Positions 25,095-39,351 are shown, numbered from the stretch's first letter. The stretch is DNA of 64,000 nucleotides from Echinococcus granulosus (GCF_000524195.1 NW_020170392.1:725590-789589); one strand, 5' to 3'. Translations and numbers: made by a program. The notes: generated by a model not told the origin, from the sequence alone.

Positions 25095-25999
25095 GTAGCG
25101 CCCTGACACTGCCCTGGAGACGAAAGCTGACACAACACCGGGGAAGAATATGTATTGGCATGGTGAAGAAGGGCTGGGACCACTGGCCTGGTGGGGTCTT
25201 AAGTGTTCAAGTAACCAAAGCAAGAAATTAAACAGGTAATTGATGTGTTGCATAGCCCTCCTCTTTCTTTGAGTTTCGACCCCACCGTTCCCCTTGGTCA
25301 GTCTCCTGCCTCGGTCACCACAGGGTAGTCAACACCGAGAGAGAAACACCCACGAACCAGCCGCAGATACCTGGCTGCAACGTCACTAATCTTTCTTGGT
25401 AATTCCACTGGATCTGGGTTTTTTGCCCAGTTTGGCAACCATATTGGGGAATGAGGAATGTGCAAGTCATCACGTATGTCCATAGCTAGTCGTGCGAACT
25501 CCGGCCTGAATGCAGAGTCATTTACTAAGGGACGGTGTTAAAAATGGTTTCGTGGGAATAAGGTTTCGTGGCTGTTCCTTTTTGCCACGTTATTCTCACT
25601 TCAATGCTGTCCAGCTATATCTATCTGTGTTCTATCTAAATAATAGAGATGTGGAGGAGGTATTGCGTCTTCACTTAATTACCATCTTTATCCAGGCACC
25701 GTAGACAGCTCTGTAGCGAAGGTTTTTAGGTGATTTACGGATAGTATCGCTTCCGTTGTTAACAATACTCCCGCAGAACATGGAATTGGAATTGCTGTCC
25801 AAGATGGACATCGTTCTCAGCTCTTCTTTAAGGGTGTCTTTACAGATTCTCCCATGCGCTGTGTAAAACCTTCTTCTGCCACATTAAGATTTATCATTCA
25901 GTAACAAAAGTCGGGATTGCTGATCTTTAGGATCAGATTCGCTGTCCATTGCCATCAATGTTGCGCCCCAAGACCGCCCTGATTTCACTGCCTTGCAAC
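25095..25999 (-). mobile_element. TRIM-like retrotransposon, one LTR truncated (copy C-D)
   Basis: A 158-bp LTR lies at 25095-25252 (+ strand TGTAGCGCCCTG ... GTGTTGCA), followed by about 700 bp of non-coding internal sequence. The first 40 or so bases of the second LTR follow from 25959 (TGTTGCGCCCC). True direction is minus. Read that way, the internal sequence after the 25959 end is TTGATGGCAATGGA (primer-binding-site-like), and AAAGAAAGAGGAGGG (a polypurine tract) precedes the other LTR. There is no open frame of note inside. It lies between two dynein light chain genes. Confidence 0.8.
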
Positions 26000-26891
26000 C
26001 ATTCACCTCATGAGTCACAAATGACTTTGAAGATGGTGAAACTGCAATCGCAGTTGCTTATGCGCACGATTTAACTAATACACATACCATACTGGTAAAG
26101 TAGCAGAGGCTCTACTTGTGTTTTTGATCAATTATGTCCTCACTCGTCCCCTGCAAATCGGTCTTTGTGCCGGCGAATTGGAGCTTTGGTCGTCCAGTCC
26201 TCCTGTGCGTTTATAAAACAACTACTTTCAGGTGTTTTCGATGTGGCAACAAACCAACTTTCATTGGCCAGACAATTCGTGTAGTAAAATGAATTTATAT
26301 GAAGCCACCAAGCCTCCATGTCTTCGTAGTGGGAAAATATTTACCTTAATTCGGGTCGTGGTGTCCTCTTCAGTCTGGCGATTCGGCTACCACATCGGTC
26401 GCACGGAGCGCTGCTCGTGGCACCAACGCTGCTAGTTACCCAACCCCTTTGCACCTCTGGGAATAAACCCGAAGCCACAATCTCTCTTATTCCCCACCTA
26501 ATATTTGGTATTCAACGGATATTCTTCTAGGGTTCGTAAATGAAACAACTATTAATTCAGGTAGCAACAAGTCCATTGGAAGGTAAACCAACCTGTCGGA
26601 AGAAAATGTGAATATTCCCACACCATACCCATAATGTATACCTGGAGAATCCGATGAAACCTTCAGAAAGTTCACTAACTTCTAAAGCACCCGGTAAGTG
26701 ACCTTAGACGCACACAAATGATGCTTGACCTGCAGCAGCCGTAACAACAGCAGCAAAGTCACATGCATGAATCTGGATTTGTCTGTTGGAGAGTACTGAG
26801 CACCAACGCATGCGGGTGATCTCGAGCGCGAATCACGCACACACCACAAAGACGACACTTTCACAGCAAAAGAGAGCGGGAGGGACATCCA
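26000..26891. other. upstream region of the second dynein light chain
   Basis: No gene or repeat recognised. The last 200 bp are rich in CACACA and GCATGC motifs. Confidence 0.3.
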
Positions 26892-29269
26892 ATGCGGAGG
26901 AATAAAAGCACAAAATCTGAGGAATCACCATCGTCGAAGTCGATGCTGCCCATTACAGCCTCACCAGAGAGGGACGTCCGAGTGACCATCAAGTGTTTCT
27001 GCATGCCTGAGGAGATGCTCAACTACGCCGCGATGACAGCCGAGGAGGCCTTGAGGCAGTTTTCAACCCGCAAAGACGTTGCGGCCTATGTGAAGAAGCA
27101 GTTCGACGAGAAGTACGGTCCTCTGTGGCACTGCGTAGTGGGACGAGATTTCGGCAGGTGAGCTGCGATTCATTTTGGGAGGGCTACAAATACCAGGCCA
27201 AAAGACAACACAACAGTGAGTTGTCTCTCTGGCAGAAGCCTAGATACCATTACCTTCTATTTAACTGTTTCGCTGCATAGGTCTCTGTTGCGGACTAAGA
27301 CCGGCCTTTAAGGCGTGTTTTTAAACTACCGTAAGCACTGTGTTGAAGTTGCTTCTTTTCTGGTATGTGCTAGGGGCTTTTAAAACGTATGTATCTCTTG
27401 CTTTGTGCACCAAATTCTTAGTTTTTAGATAACTTTTGGTGTAACTGAGTTGGATTTGTGCGAATCACTTTCTTTAAGGCTGAATGAAAAGCGTAATAGG
27501 TTGAGGGGTGTTGAATCGAAATAAAACACTTTTACATCTCTTCATTTGGTCAAATAATGTTTAGAATTAGTATACCTCTTTCTATCGTCTACATTCTATG
27601 TGATGATAAGCAATTAATTGCCGTACTTCTTCTGCTACGGGGATGTTCGTCCAGCTCCTTACCTTGTTGTCGCGGTTCTCTTTAGTTAAGACACGTTTAG
27701 TTAGTCGACCCATGTTTAATTGATTAGTCAGAAATGAGATACTTCCAAATATTAGAATCATGTCAAATAGAAAGTTGTCCAATCGATCAGTAGTTGTAAG
27801 TGTAGAGTCCTGAGACTTCTCCGAGGGCAAAAGTAGGCATGTGACTTGGGCAGAACATGTATTGCCGACGTATACAAGGGCTGGAGGCCATACCTTAAGT
27901 GCCCAGGTAACCAAAACAGAGTTAAACAAAGAATTAAAGTATTACAAATAGTCCCCCTCCCCATGGTCAGCCTCCCCGCTTTTGCTATCATGATGTAATC
28001 GAAGCTGTATGTAAAAACGCCCACAAACCAACCGCATCAGTCATTGAATCTGTGCAGAACTGAGGGGATAGCCGACCGCGAGATCATTGATTCATCCTGG
28101 TAATTCTGCCGGAATCTGGAGTTTCGTCCAAATTGGACACTGTATTGGGAGAAGGGGGAACGGAATACCCATTTTGTAGGTTCATTGCTTGTCACAAGAA
28201 TACCGGCCCCAAAGCAGAGCCATTTAATATGGGATAGGGTTTAAAATAATTATATGGGGATAGGGTTTCGCGCCTATTCCTCCATGCCGCTTTATTCTCA
28301 CTTCAATGCTGCTCAGCCATATCTAACTATCTATCCGGGTTCTACCCGGCTACTAGAGAGGTGGATGAGACATCCCGTGTTCATTTAATTGACATCTTCA
28401 TACATGTATCATAGACAGTTCCAAGTGAACTTTTCCGGATGGTTCACGGCCACAGCAAGTATTGCTTCAGTTGCTAATAGGCTGTGGTAGCTGCCAAAGG
28501 TAGACATCATTTTCAATCCTTCTGTTAGGGGTCATGGCAGATTTCCCCATCGGCAGCATATGCCCACAGCAGTAAAAATTAGAGAAGTTGTCACCTAGGC
28601 TGGTGTTTAATCTCCGTTGTCACCAATGTAGCGCCCCAGAGTCATTCCTAGAGACGAACAAAGACAATACTGGAGGAGAGTACGAACTGCGATGCAGAGA
28701 AACGCCAGGATTACCGACCTAGCCTGGCGGCAACGCCACCTAGTGGATTTACAAAGCCAGAGCTCGGAACAGCTGTCAAACCAAAATGAAGAGTTAAACA
28801 AATGTCTAAGGTATTACAGTGAGAACTATTGTATGCGAGTAATAGGCAGGAGGCTTGTTCATTAAGGAATTATTTGAAATTTGTGTCACCACATAACACT
28901 TGCTTTGTACGGCAAAGATTCGTATTACTATTGCCGAGCATTGCCGCGCATTGAGGCCTTTTCCATTGATAGCGCACTGCTACTGAGAGACATATTGACA
29001 ATTATTAGGTCAGCTAATCAACTATTGTTGAGTCTTCATTCAATTGGTTAAACACAACCCGACCTCGTGGGCAAACTGAGCCAGTGGTCGTGAAAATTGT
29101 GTTAAAGGAATGAGTGTAGGCCTATTAACATCTGCTTTGACACTTTCCCCAAATACGTAGGCCTATCTCTATTCCTTTCTATTTTAGCTACGTCACACAC
29201 CAAGAACTCGGTTTCATTGTCTTTCGGATTGATCAATGGGCTTTCCTTCTGTTCTCCACCCGACACTAA
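26892..29269 (+). CDS. dynein light chain (LC8/DLC family), two exons
   Basis: Light chain of cytoplasmic dynein, or a tegumental homologue; LC8 proteins are dimeric hubs that bind short linear motifs. Exon 1 is 26892-27157 and exon 2 is 29188-29269, spliced AG|gtgagc ... ttttag|C to make a Ser codon. The product is 115 residues. A charged 27-residue N-terminal extension (MRRNKSTKSEESPSSKSMLP) precedes the domain. The domain shows VRVTIKCFCMPEEMLNYAAM, then DVAAYVKKQFDEKYGPLWHC, VVGRDFGS YVTHQELG and FIVFRIDQWAFLLFSTRH, all in the canonical LC8 order. The family WHCIVGRNFGSYVTHE core is nearly intact, so it should be functional. The 2030-bp intron contains a full TRIM element. Its neighbour at 23987 is a divergent paralogue, which suggests a local tandem duplication. 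Confidence 0.92.
27801..28818 (-). mobile_element. full-length TRIM-like retrotransposon (copy E-F) inside a dynein light chain intron
   Basis: Two LTRs, 27801-27946 (146 bp, internally deleted) and 28627-28818 (192 bp), flank about 680 bp without coding capacity. On the minus strand the order is LTR, then TTGGTGACAACGGAG directly after it (primer-binding-site-like, 28612-28626), then internal sequence, then a purine tract ATGGGGAGGGGGACTATT, then LTR. The flanking bases GTAAG (left) and GTGAG (right) may be an imperfect 5-bp target duplication. It sits antisense to the host gene. Length and lack of coding fit the TRIM class reported from taeniid tapeworms. Confidence 0.85.
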
Positions 29270-32200
29270 ATTGTCATTTACCTTCATATTACGTTAAAAA
29301 AAATGCATGTGTTTCATATCACTCTGACTTTTACTTAATTATTGTAGGAGGATTCGTGATGGATATTTGTAATATGAGCATTTCCTGATTAAACTGCTAC
29401 CCTTATTGAAATGTCACGCCAGGGTGTGAATTTTATGCTTACATTTGCACGAGGCGGTGTTGCAAGAATATGCTGGACCAGCAAGCACATCGGGCCATCT
29501 GCTGACCGTGCAACCAGCAAACAGAGCATTAGCTGTAGATGAGGCGTGAATTCTGCAAATAGACAAACCTGCATGATGAAAATGAATATTTTGTAAATGT
29601 GACAAGCGCGGGTGTAGCTGATGTACGCGGTTTACCTCAGAGGAAGGATTAACTGCAAGACTGCAGCCGTCTTCCTTTGGTAACAAATTCTGGCGCATAA
29701 AAGATGTGTATAAGTGAATAGCAGTGAATATAACCCCATTTGCTTCAACGCCTAGAAATTCTTTTGGTTAATTGAATTAAGTAAAATTTTTACTTTGGGA
29801 TGCAGTATGGTCGCATAACACATGCAAGGTGCCAGCATGACGTTAGGAGAGAGGATTAAGTCATAGAAAAGAAGAAGCCTAATTTGGCAATGCAGCGCGT
29901 TTTGCAATTATATGCAATATCACATTTATTTAGTAACCCTAGATTCTGGTCGTAAACTTGATTTCTCAGGATATCTGAGTGAGAGGCACATTTCGCAAGT
30001 TTTACAGGTAACGTTCATCGTATTTTCCTTCTTCCCATTTATGCCTACTGTCATTCAAATTCACTTCATCTCTCCTCTGTTGTTGTAACCAACTGGTCCA
30101 GCATATTTTCCTCCTCGAATACTCACAATTTCGCCTAGTCCATGCATGCACGCATGCGGGATTCGAATTTTTACAAATAAATTTTAATAATAGTGTGATT
30201 TCACATAAATATTACTTGCTTGAATGAGCTCACAATCTTAAGAGCGAAACTGCGGTCAATGTTACTTAACAGATATAAGTAGAGTCGCCAAAAATCATAT
30301 TTTGATGAGTAATTCAACTGATTAACGATTCCCTAGCTTACGCGATTTTCATTAAGCTAGGATATTTTTTCCTTTGAATCTAAGTGTAATTCTCACTAAA
30401 TTTTAGGTGGTATTGTAGTCACAGTACTTGTAGAAAGCACCACGGTGCCATGGTCGCGCGTGTGCATCCCGGTCACCGGTCATCGCGCCTTTTAGTAGAA
30501 ACATGTTTTTGGCGTGTAACTCGGTTACTTGGGTTCAACGGCTAATTCCCTATTTGTTGTATGCTGTATGTACACATACCGATTCCTCAATGTGGGTTGT
30601 TGTGCTGCTTACACCACTCCTCAGGCAGGGGAACCTCGCTTCTTGAGTCCACTCTTGCAAGAAAAGCTACCATGCATACAACCACAGACGCATGCCACGT
30701 TGGCGTAAGGAAACAAGGCATTCGAGTCGGTGCATGGTTGCTGTTTTTAAATGTCAATGGAGAATAGTAGGCTAGCTAGCTGAATGTTTACAACCAAATG
30801 GCGCCAATTTGTATTAATTGAAACACTGCATTAGGCCAACCTCGTAAAGTTTGGTTTGACCCTCTCGAATATTCCATTTGACTAAAAGACCATTTCCAAA
30901 CCATGTCATACTGCAAGTGTTGAATTATTATCTTTAAGATGACAGGAACAGCGACTACTTTCTTCTCTGGGTCAAGGCTAAAGCCTGTTAATGTTCTGCT
31001 TTTGAGTGTTCAACAATTTGGCTTGGGTACAACATGGGAGGGTGCGGTAGGAAGGGTAAACAACCATTCAAGTATAGGCACGCATAAAACATAACTATGA
31101 AGCAAACTCTCCCAGGCTGGTGACTCCCCATCTCACAAAGTCTTGTGACAGGCATTGGCGCCATAGCAAATAAACCCCATGGGTCCCTGATTTCCCGCAC
31201 AAGTTAAAGTGAATACTAACTCCCCTTTCAAACTGCTACTGTTGGCTGATCCAAGCCTTGGATGTAGCGTTCATTGCTTAAAATCCGAGCCCTACGTAAA
31301 AACGAACTTATCGATAGGCCTTAACGTTAGCCTGTCACAGATCCCCTTGCTTCTGGCGTGCCAGCGGGTGCACTGAGATGGAACGCGTGCCGCGCAGTGC
31401 GTGTGTGAACACACTCGTACACGTCTATGCAGCGCATGTGTGCGCGCGTGCGTGTGGTCTGGGTTGCGTTCGCGCGATTTTATCGATTTTCAATTGGCGA
31501 GTCATGTCACGCGCCACGTGCATGCAGCGTGGCCACCGCGTGTGTGTGCGTGTGCACACCCCTTGCAGCCAGCCAGCCAGCCAGCCAGCGATGACGGCGT
31601 TGGCATAGCGAGCATGAACTGAGATCAAGGCTAGCCAACCGACATAACTGTGGATGCCGAAAAGGTGTGCGTCATCAGAGCCTACCAAGTTAGCAGTAAG
31701 AAAGCAAACTAAAAGTGCGTTTGGTAGACCTTCATCACACCTCAAATTGAGAGGTGATTAAAGCCATGGTTCTAATTCAGCCAATCACGGACGGCATTGA
31801 TAACGCGTGGTGTTGCCGCGATTATCACACCCTTTTCACTTTGTCACGCATTTTTAGTCCCTAGGCCGTTTAACTCGGTCTGGCGGCTCACCCTACAAGA
31901 GGCTGCGTGGAGGTGGTCAGAGGCACTTGCTACCCTCTTATTTTAACAGACTTCTCGGTTAACTTAGCATAATATCGAGAGAGTTAACAGTTATACGAAA
32001 GCTGAAAATAAGAGTTTAATCAATTAGGGATGGGCAGACATTGGACGTTGACTCTGAAAATTAAACAACCCATCATCCTAATCGTCTGCAACCGACGGTA
32101 TGACAGTGACCGAAGGAAAAAGAGCGCACCTAAGGGCTCCATCAATCGGCATATCTGCGGAACCCATCTACCAAATTCGCTAAATCATTGGATTCACAAG

Positions 32201-32634
32201 GCTGTCACAACCACACCGTCCCGGTTTCCGGTGGAGGGCATGCCGACCATCGCCCAAAAACAAACGTTGACGTCACTCTAGACACAAAGCCTCCACGGTC
32301 GCCCCAGCTTGCACGAGAAACTACTTGCTGCGGGCTAGGAGCAGTAACGTAAGAACGAAGAGCTAGAACCCAGACGAAAAAGGCAGAAGTAGCGCGGGAG
32401 TGGGGGGACCGGGCCACCCCGCGCATTACACCCTGCCACTAACCGGACCCCACCGAGAGCAAGCCCGCGAGAGCCCTGAACGGCGGCAGCGCACCGGCAC
32501 GAGAGACAAAGAACCACGCGCCATCCCGCGCTTGGAGAACAGTCCCACCCAGAAGCGGAATCCGCAAAACCCAAGCTGGTCTTAACCCAGTACCTGTCGC
32601 AGAGCACAGTGATAAATCGCACATCCACTAAACT
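29270..32634. other. long intergenic region
   Basis: No gene is recognised. A GC- and TG-rich island lies at about 31370-31610 (see separate entry), and a GC-rich block (about 32390-32590) lies just past the EF-1 alpha poly(A) signal. A minus-strand open frame at 29389-29574 begins like a signal peptide (MQVCLFAEFTPHLQLMLCLL), but I have no other support for it. Confidence 0.35.
31380..31610. repeat. GC-rich island with TG/GC alternation and CCAG microsatellite
   Basis: Alternating purine-pyrimidine runs (GCATGTGTGCGCGCGTGCGTG and similar) lead into a pure (CCAG)n tract, about six units, at 31566-31590. Alternating GC/TG tracts can adopt Z-DNA. The island also contains CACGTG and CAATTGG motifs and could be regulatory, but no adjacent gene start is visible. 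Confidence 0.6.
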
Positions 32635-32640
32635 TTTATT
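32635..32640 (-). terminator. poly(A) signal of EF-1 alpha
   Basis: AATAAA on the minus strand, 15 bases past the EF-1 alpha stop codon, implying a very short 3' UTR. Confidence 0.7.
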
Positions 32641-32655
32641 GGCATACAAAAGAAC

Positions 32656-35099
<2,444 letters not shown>

Positions 35100-35735
35100 A
35101 ATGAGTAGATAGCTGGCCGGGGCGCCACTAATCTTTTTGTAATTTTTATTCAATATTCAGCTCTATTTTAAATAAAATGTTTTGAGGAAAGGAGTAATAC
35201 TCTTGCCTTGGACGTGTGTCTACAGCTAGTGATGGAAACATTAACCTAAAGGCGAGTCAACGAATATATAACAGGTCTTATAATGGTTATGCAGACAAAA
35301 GGCTTTGCATCTGCTTCTCCTTGCCAAAATGTACTCACTTTAGCTATGCCCAATCATAATTATTTGGGTTCTGCCTAGCCAGTAGAGATGTGAATGAGGT
35401 ATCGTACGTCCACTAAAACCGCCACCTTCATACAGGTGCCGCATACAGCTCCTCAGTGAGGTTTCACAGGCAATTCACAGCCACCAAGACTTTGTAGATG
35501 TTGACTGCATTACTATAAAATATGGAACTGAAGGGGTCGCCAAGGGCAGCCACTATTTTTAATCTGAATACAAAAGAAGACGTAATACTAGAGCTACAGG
35601 TGCATTTGCGACGTGGAGAGGGTCTGCGTGCGCTTCGTGTATGGCCAAAGGCCCAGCTCTACAATGGAAGTACAAAGGCGGAATCTTGAGTGTCTACTTA
35701 GCTAAAACGAAAACTCAAGCAAACCAAAGTTTTAT
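35100..35735 (-). repeat. degraded TRIM-like element remnant (copy G)
   Basis: Collinear with the internal region of copies C-D and E-F: GGCGCCACTAATCTTT near 35126, GGGTTCTGCCTAGCCAGTAG near 35370, and CATACAGGTGCCGCATACAG near 35430. It then passes through a deletion into part of an LTR (ACAATGGAAGTACAAAGGCG, CTTAGCTAAAACGAAAAC). The primer-binding-site end and one LTR are lost. Confidence 0.65.
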
Positions 35736-36127
35736 ACATCATATACATACATACATAAAGTTGCATTTTATGCTTTGTTGGCCTCCTTTGTTTATAATGA
35801 AGCATTAGTATGTTAAAAGAGTGTCCAAAACGCATTTATAGGAAAGAGATGAATTCTAATTTGCTAGTATGGCTCGAAGATTGGGTGATGATAGCTGAGA
35901 GTAGAGTGACGCTTATGGACTTGTTACTGCTCCCACCTTTTTACCTCTTTTTTATCGATTTGAACAGCTAGAGTTTAAAGGAAACATTTACTGGTGGACT
36001 TATTTGTAAATCATTGTCACCTCATTGCGACGCATGCTTCTTCTATAGAAAACAGTGATCAAACAATACAGCCAAAACATATTTGACTAAGTTGGGACGT
36101 AATCGCATGAACCATTTAAAGCACTGC

Positions 36128-36514
36128 TGTAATATGTTGGTTGTTTAACTCTCTGTTTTGGTGAGGAGTCACTTTTGACTTGGCCATTGTACCGTGCCAG
36201 GTGGAGTGGCCTTCGAGCCATGGGAGTAGCTCTATTATCTTCTGTATGCCAGAAACATATACTATGCCCAAGTATTATGCAATACAATGGTGGTTTATCC
36301 CTCGGTATTGGTGAGACGCCACTTTTGTACTTTGAATTAGCCCCCTTGTACCTCGCTGGGTAGGCTGGCCTTTTGGGCCATGCCAATAGCCCAGACACCT
36401 TCTCTGCGATGAATACATATTCTGCCCGAGTATTGTCTTCTTTCATCTTCAAGGAGTCTCGGGACGCTACAATTATGTCTTGTTTCGTCTTCAGGGAAGT
36501 CTCGAGACGCCACA
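36128..36514 (+). repeat. outer LTR (copy H), split by a nested LTR
   Basis: Starts TGTAATATGTTGG at 36128 and ends CGAGACGCCACA at 36514. Removing the inner LTR and one copy of its target duplication leaves 189 bp, the family's normal LTR length, with the split falling in the CCCAAGTATTGTCTTC-like block. Confidence 0.85.
36278..36471 (+). repeat. inner solo LTR (copy I) nested in copy H
   Basis: 194 bp, starting TGCAATACAATGG and ending GGGACGCTACA. It is flanked by ATTA at 36274-36277 and ATTA at 36472-36475, a 4-bp target-site duplication within copy H. It is in the same orientation as its host LTR. Confidence 0.88.
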
Positions 36515-36991
36515 CTATTTTAAACTAACTTCACTGACAAAGCTTGTCGGATAGTAGATCCGCCAAATCTCTGCCACATGCGACACCACGAGGACAGTGG
36601 TTTGTTGACAGCCTTTTCTCTTAACAAGGCCGATGGGTTTGCAGTGTTTAAAGTGGACTATGCGAAGGTGAAAACTTCTGAGCACCTTTGTGACAAGCGG
36701 ACATTTTTTAATTGATGTGATAAATTATTACCTTACACTGTAAGTCACGTACTGCTAAGTGCTTAGTTAGGCCAACTTTACATGAGAGGTTAGTCTAGTA
36801 TCACAATTTAAGACCAGGCTTTTCATCCCTTTTTTAATCGTACACATTTTCTTGTTCCACGTAAGTTATGTCCAAAACAAGACCACGTCCCTCCTTTTTA
36901 AAAAAATTTGACTTGAAGTACGCAAATATTAAAATAAATTAGGTAAACTTTTTGCAGGCGAATATTTCTATTCTAAGATGCTTTGTTTAAG

Positions 36992-37472
36992 TGTTTCTGG
37001 TGCGCCTTCATATACGGGCTACCACGCCGTATCAGGATTGTTCACGCCGTGCAATTGGTGAGGTGGGGGTGTCGTGTCTCGTCGGAGATGGTATGCATTT
37101 TTTGATGAAAAATTTGCCCCGTTTTGAATCAATGATTCTTAGTTAGTCTTTCTGACCTTTTGGTGCTCTGCCATATTGCTATTACCTTTTTCTGTCGGTA
37201 GATGCGTTAGGATTGAAGAGTGTGGGAACGATTGCTATGGACATAAATTTGGTCTTCAAGCACGAGGGGAAGGTACGTGATGATAACTTGGTCCGTGTTT
37301 CTGACCGGTGATTTTGCACGTTAGTCTGATGCGCTTCTCTTCGGCCTGTTCCATTCACGTATGGTATGCTTCTTCTCAGGTATTCCTTCGGTATGTGGAA
37401 CACATCATCGCGTGGAGGTACTTGATGGTTTTACGATCCACGTTTCTTCCCGTTGTTAGCGCATCTACCTAG
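36992..37472 (+). CDS. possible gene, three exon-like segments, unrecognised
   Basis: Three intervals can be joined with consistent phase: 36992-37090, 37202-37272 and 37380-37472, using donors G|gtatgc and G|gtacgt and acceptors tttaag, cggtag and tctcag. The joined frame reads, in pieces, SRRAIGEVGVSCLVGDD, ALGLKSVGTIAMDINLVFKH, EGKVFLRYVEHIIAWRYLMV and VVSAST, then a TAG at 37470-37472. No start codon is seen in the first segment, so an upstream exon would be needed. I do not recognise a family. The frame is protein-like in composition, but chance cannot be excluded. Confidence 0.25.
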
Positions 37473-39351
37473 TTTTTTTGACGCGCTTGGTGTTCTACTT
37501 ACCTTAGGTTTTCGCTGTGCCGTGCCGTTTGTGCTGTTTATGGACAATACAGATGTCTCGTCACTTTGATTTTCTGGGCATGCAATTTTTGCGGTTGGGT
37601 GGGTTAACTCTGGACAGTGTTGTTTTACTACCGCGGGGGGTGGGTTCTCCATTCGCCCGGCGCTGGTGTGCTGTGTTGGGCTGGCTGGCCGTTTCCCGGT
37701 CTTGCCGCCTGGGGTGAGTGGGAGGGGTGGCTGCCTGGTTCCCGTTCCGCTTCCGGTCCACGAGCGGTTGGGCCCTGTACGAATGTGCTTTCCGTGGCGG
37801 CGCGGCTGTTTCGTTAGGCAAGCGGATGGCGGTCTTGACGCGTCTGCATTGCGAGGGTTACCTAAGTGATAAGATATGCGGGATTGGGACAGTCTTTTCA
37901 TCACGGCTGGTAGGAGTAGATCGCACTGAGACTGCAGGTGTAGTGTGCTGTACAGTCATTCGATCCAATGTAGCTTTGCCTCCAGTGTAAGCCAAAAGGA
38001 TCGGAATTTTGCGGTTCGAAAAGCCTATTTAATTTTTTACACTGCTAGACCCAAGAAACCTCATTTTATCAGCACTGCAAATGGACATCTGCTTTTATTT
38101 CGTGCCTGTCTGAATTTTACAGTCTTAGTTTCTTCTCAATGATGTATTTATTTCAAATGAAAATTTTGGGTTCAATGAATTAGTATAGGGCATAGGGTCC
38201 ATTTTATTAATTTTTTTAAATCTTTCAATCAATCCTCTCTCTCCTGTTAATTTTCTCAAAGATCAAGACTACTCCAATGATATGCCCCTGCTGGACGAAA
38301 AAAACACTGCCTAGCTATTTATCCTTGAATGAGCAGTCACATTGACTTGTCAGCCTGGTTATTCTTTAACTTGTTTGATCAACTTGTCGTTGGTTTTTTT
38401 GGCTATGAATGTACGGCTTTTTGCTTCCATGAAGTCATTAATGCATTTCATTTACGACCAAGATTCATTTTTTTAGATGCTTTGTTTGTGTTGATCGGGT
38501 ACTGAAACAGTTTTCTGTTAACATCCTACTAAGAGAGCATATTTTAAAGATAGTCGATTTGAAAATTGGGTTGTGAGAGCCCACTTCATTTGAATGTAAG
38601 AGAGTAAACTGCTCGCTCTCCTATCGTTGAAGTAGGTCAAGTTGCATTTGTAGTGCACTTTTCTTTCAAAGAAGTGTCTTTTTGTTCGAACCCCTTGTTA
38701 TTTTGTCTTACCTTTTTTTAAAGGTATGGTCGCAGAACTTGTTGCTTGCCCTTTTTGAGCTTTTTTTTGTTTATTGGTCTACTTTTTCGCGCGGCTTTTT
38801 GCCAGCTTACGATAGGAGTTATGCGGTGCATACCAACAAAACGTGGTAGTATGTACGACTTGTTTCTCCTAGTTATCCCCGGGTTCTAGTTGTTTTTTAG
38901 AAGTAGGTTCCTAATTATAAATTGCCATAGCTTCTTGAGCAACCCGAAAGGTTTACTTTTGCTAGCTGGTTCTTATTTGCAATTCCCTTAAAGTTCGGTG
39001 TCTCGATCTCAAATATTTGACGTGGTCGATTGCTAGATGATTAAGTGAAGTGAGCACTTATTTTGGTAGTGTGCGTTTTTCTTGCACTGTTGGTTTGGCA
39101 TGTCATTTTTCATTAAAACGGTTTTTTTTTCAAGTTGGGAAATGTCACTACTTTGAAGTATTATTACAGTGTTACAGACTTCAGTTTTTCTAACCAATTC
39201 AGCGGGATTTTCACTTTAAAAGGTTGTTTCTTATCTATGGATTACTAATGTGATTAGGTGTTCAGGTTCTGAAATGCTATACACGACTTAAAGATTTAGA
39301 ATCCGGCCCTTCATTTGCTGAGACTTTCATAATGTCGAGCCACGAGCCACT
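37473..39351. other. region upstream of the HMG-box gene
   Basis: A GC-rich, CpG-containing patch lies at about 37600-37870, where every frame stays open mainly because of base composition. It could be a promoter or 5' UTR exon of the downstream gene. 38.1-39.3 kb is AT- and T-rich with nothing recognised. A short upstream ORF (ATG at 39332, 6 codons) precedes the coding start. Confidence 0.35.

Noticed and set aside
32335..32649. GC-rich minus-strand open frames downstream of EF-1 alpha
   Set aside because: All frames on both strands are open because of base composition. The segment lies just past the EF-1 alpha stop and poly(A) signal, and no motif is seen.
36087..36515. A 142-codon minus-strand frame as a gene
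   Set aside because: It lies entirely within the nested LTR pair and is explained by repeat sequence.
37431..37990. Pro/Arg-rich minus-strand frame of 157 codons and overlapping plus-strand frames
   Set aside because: Open in nearly every frame because of GC-rich composition; no domain, no splice context and no agreement between strands.
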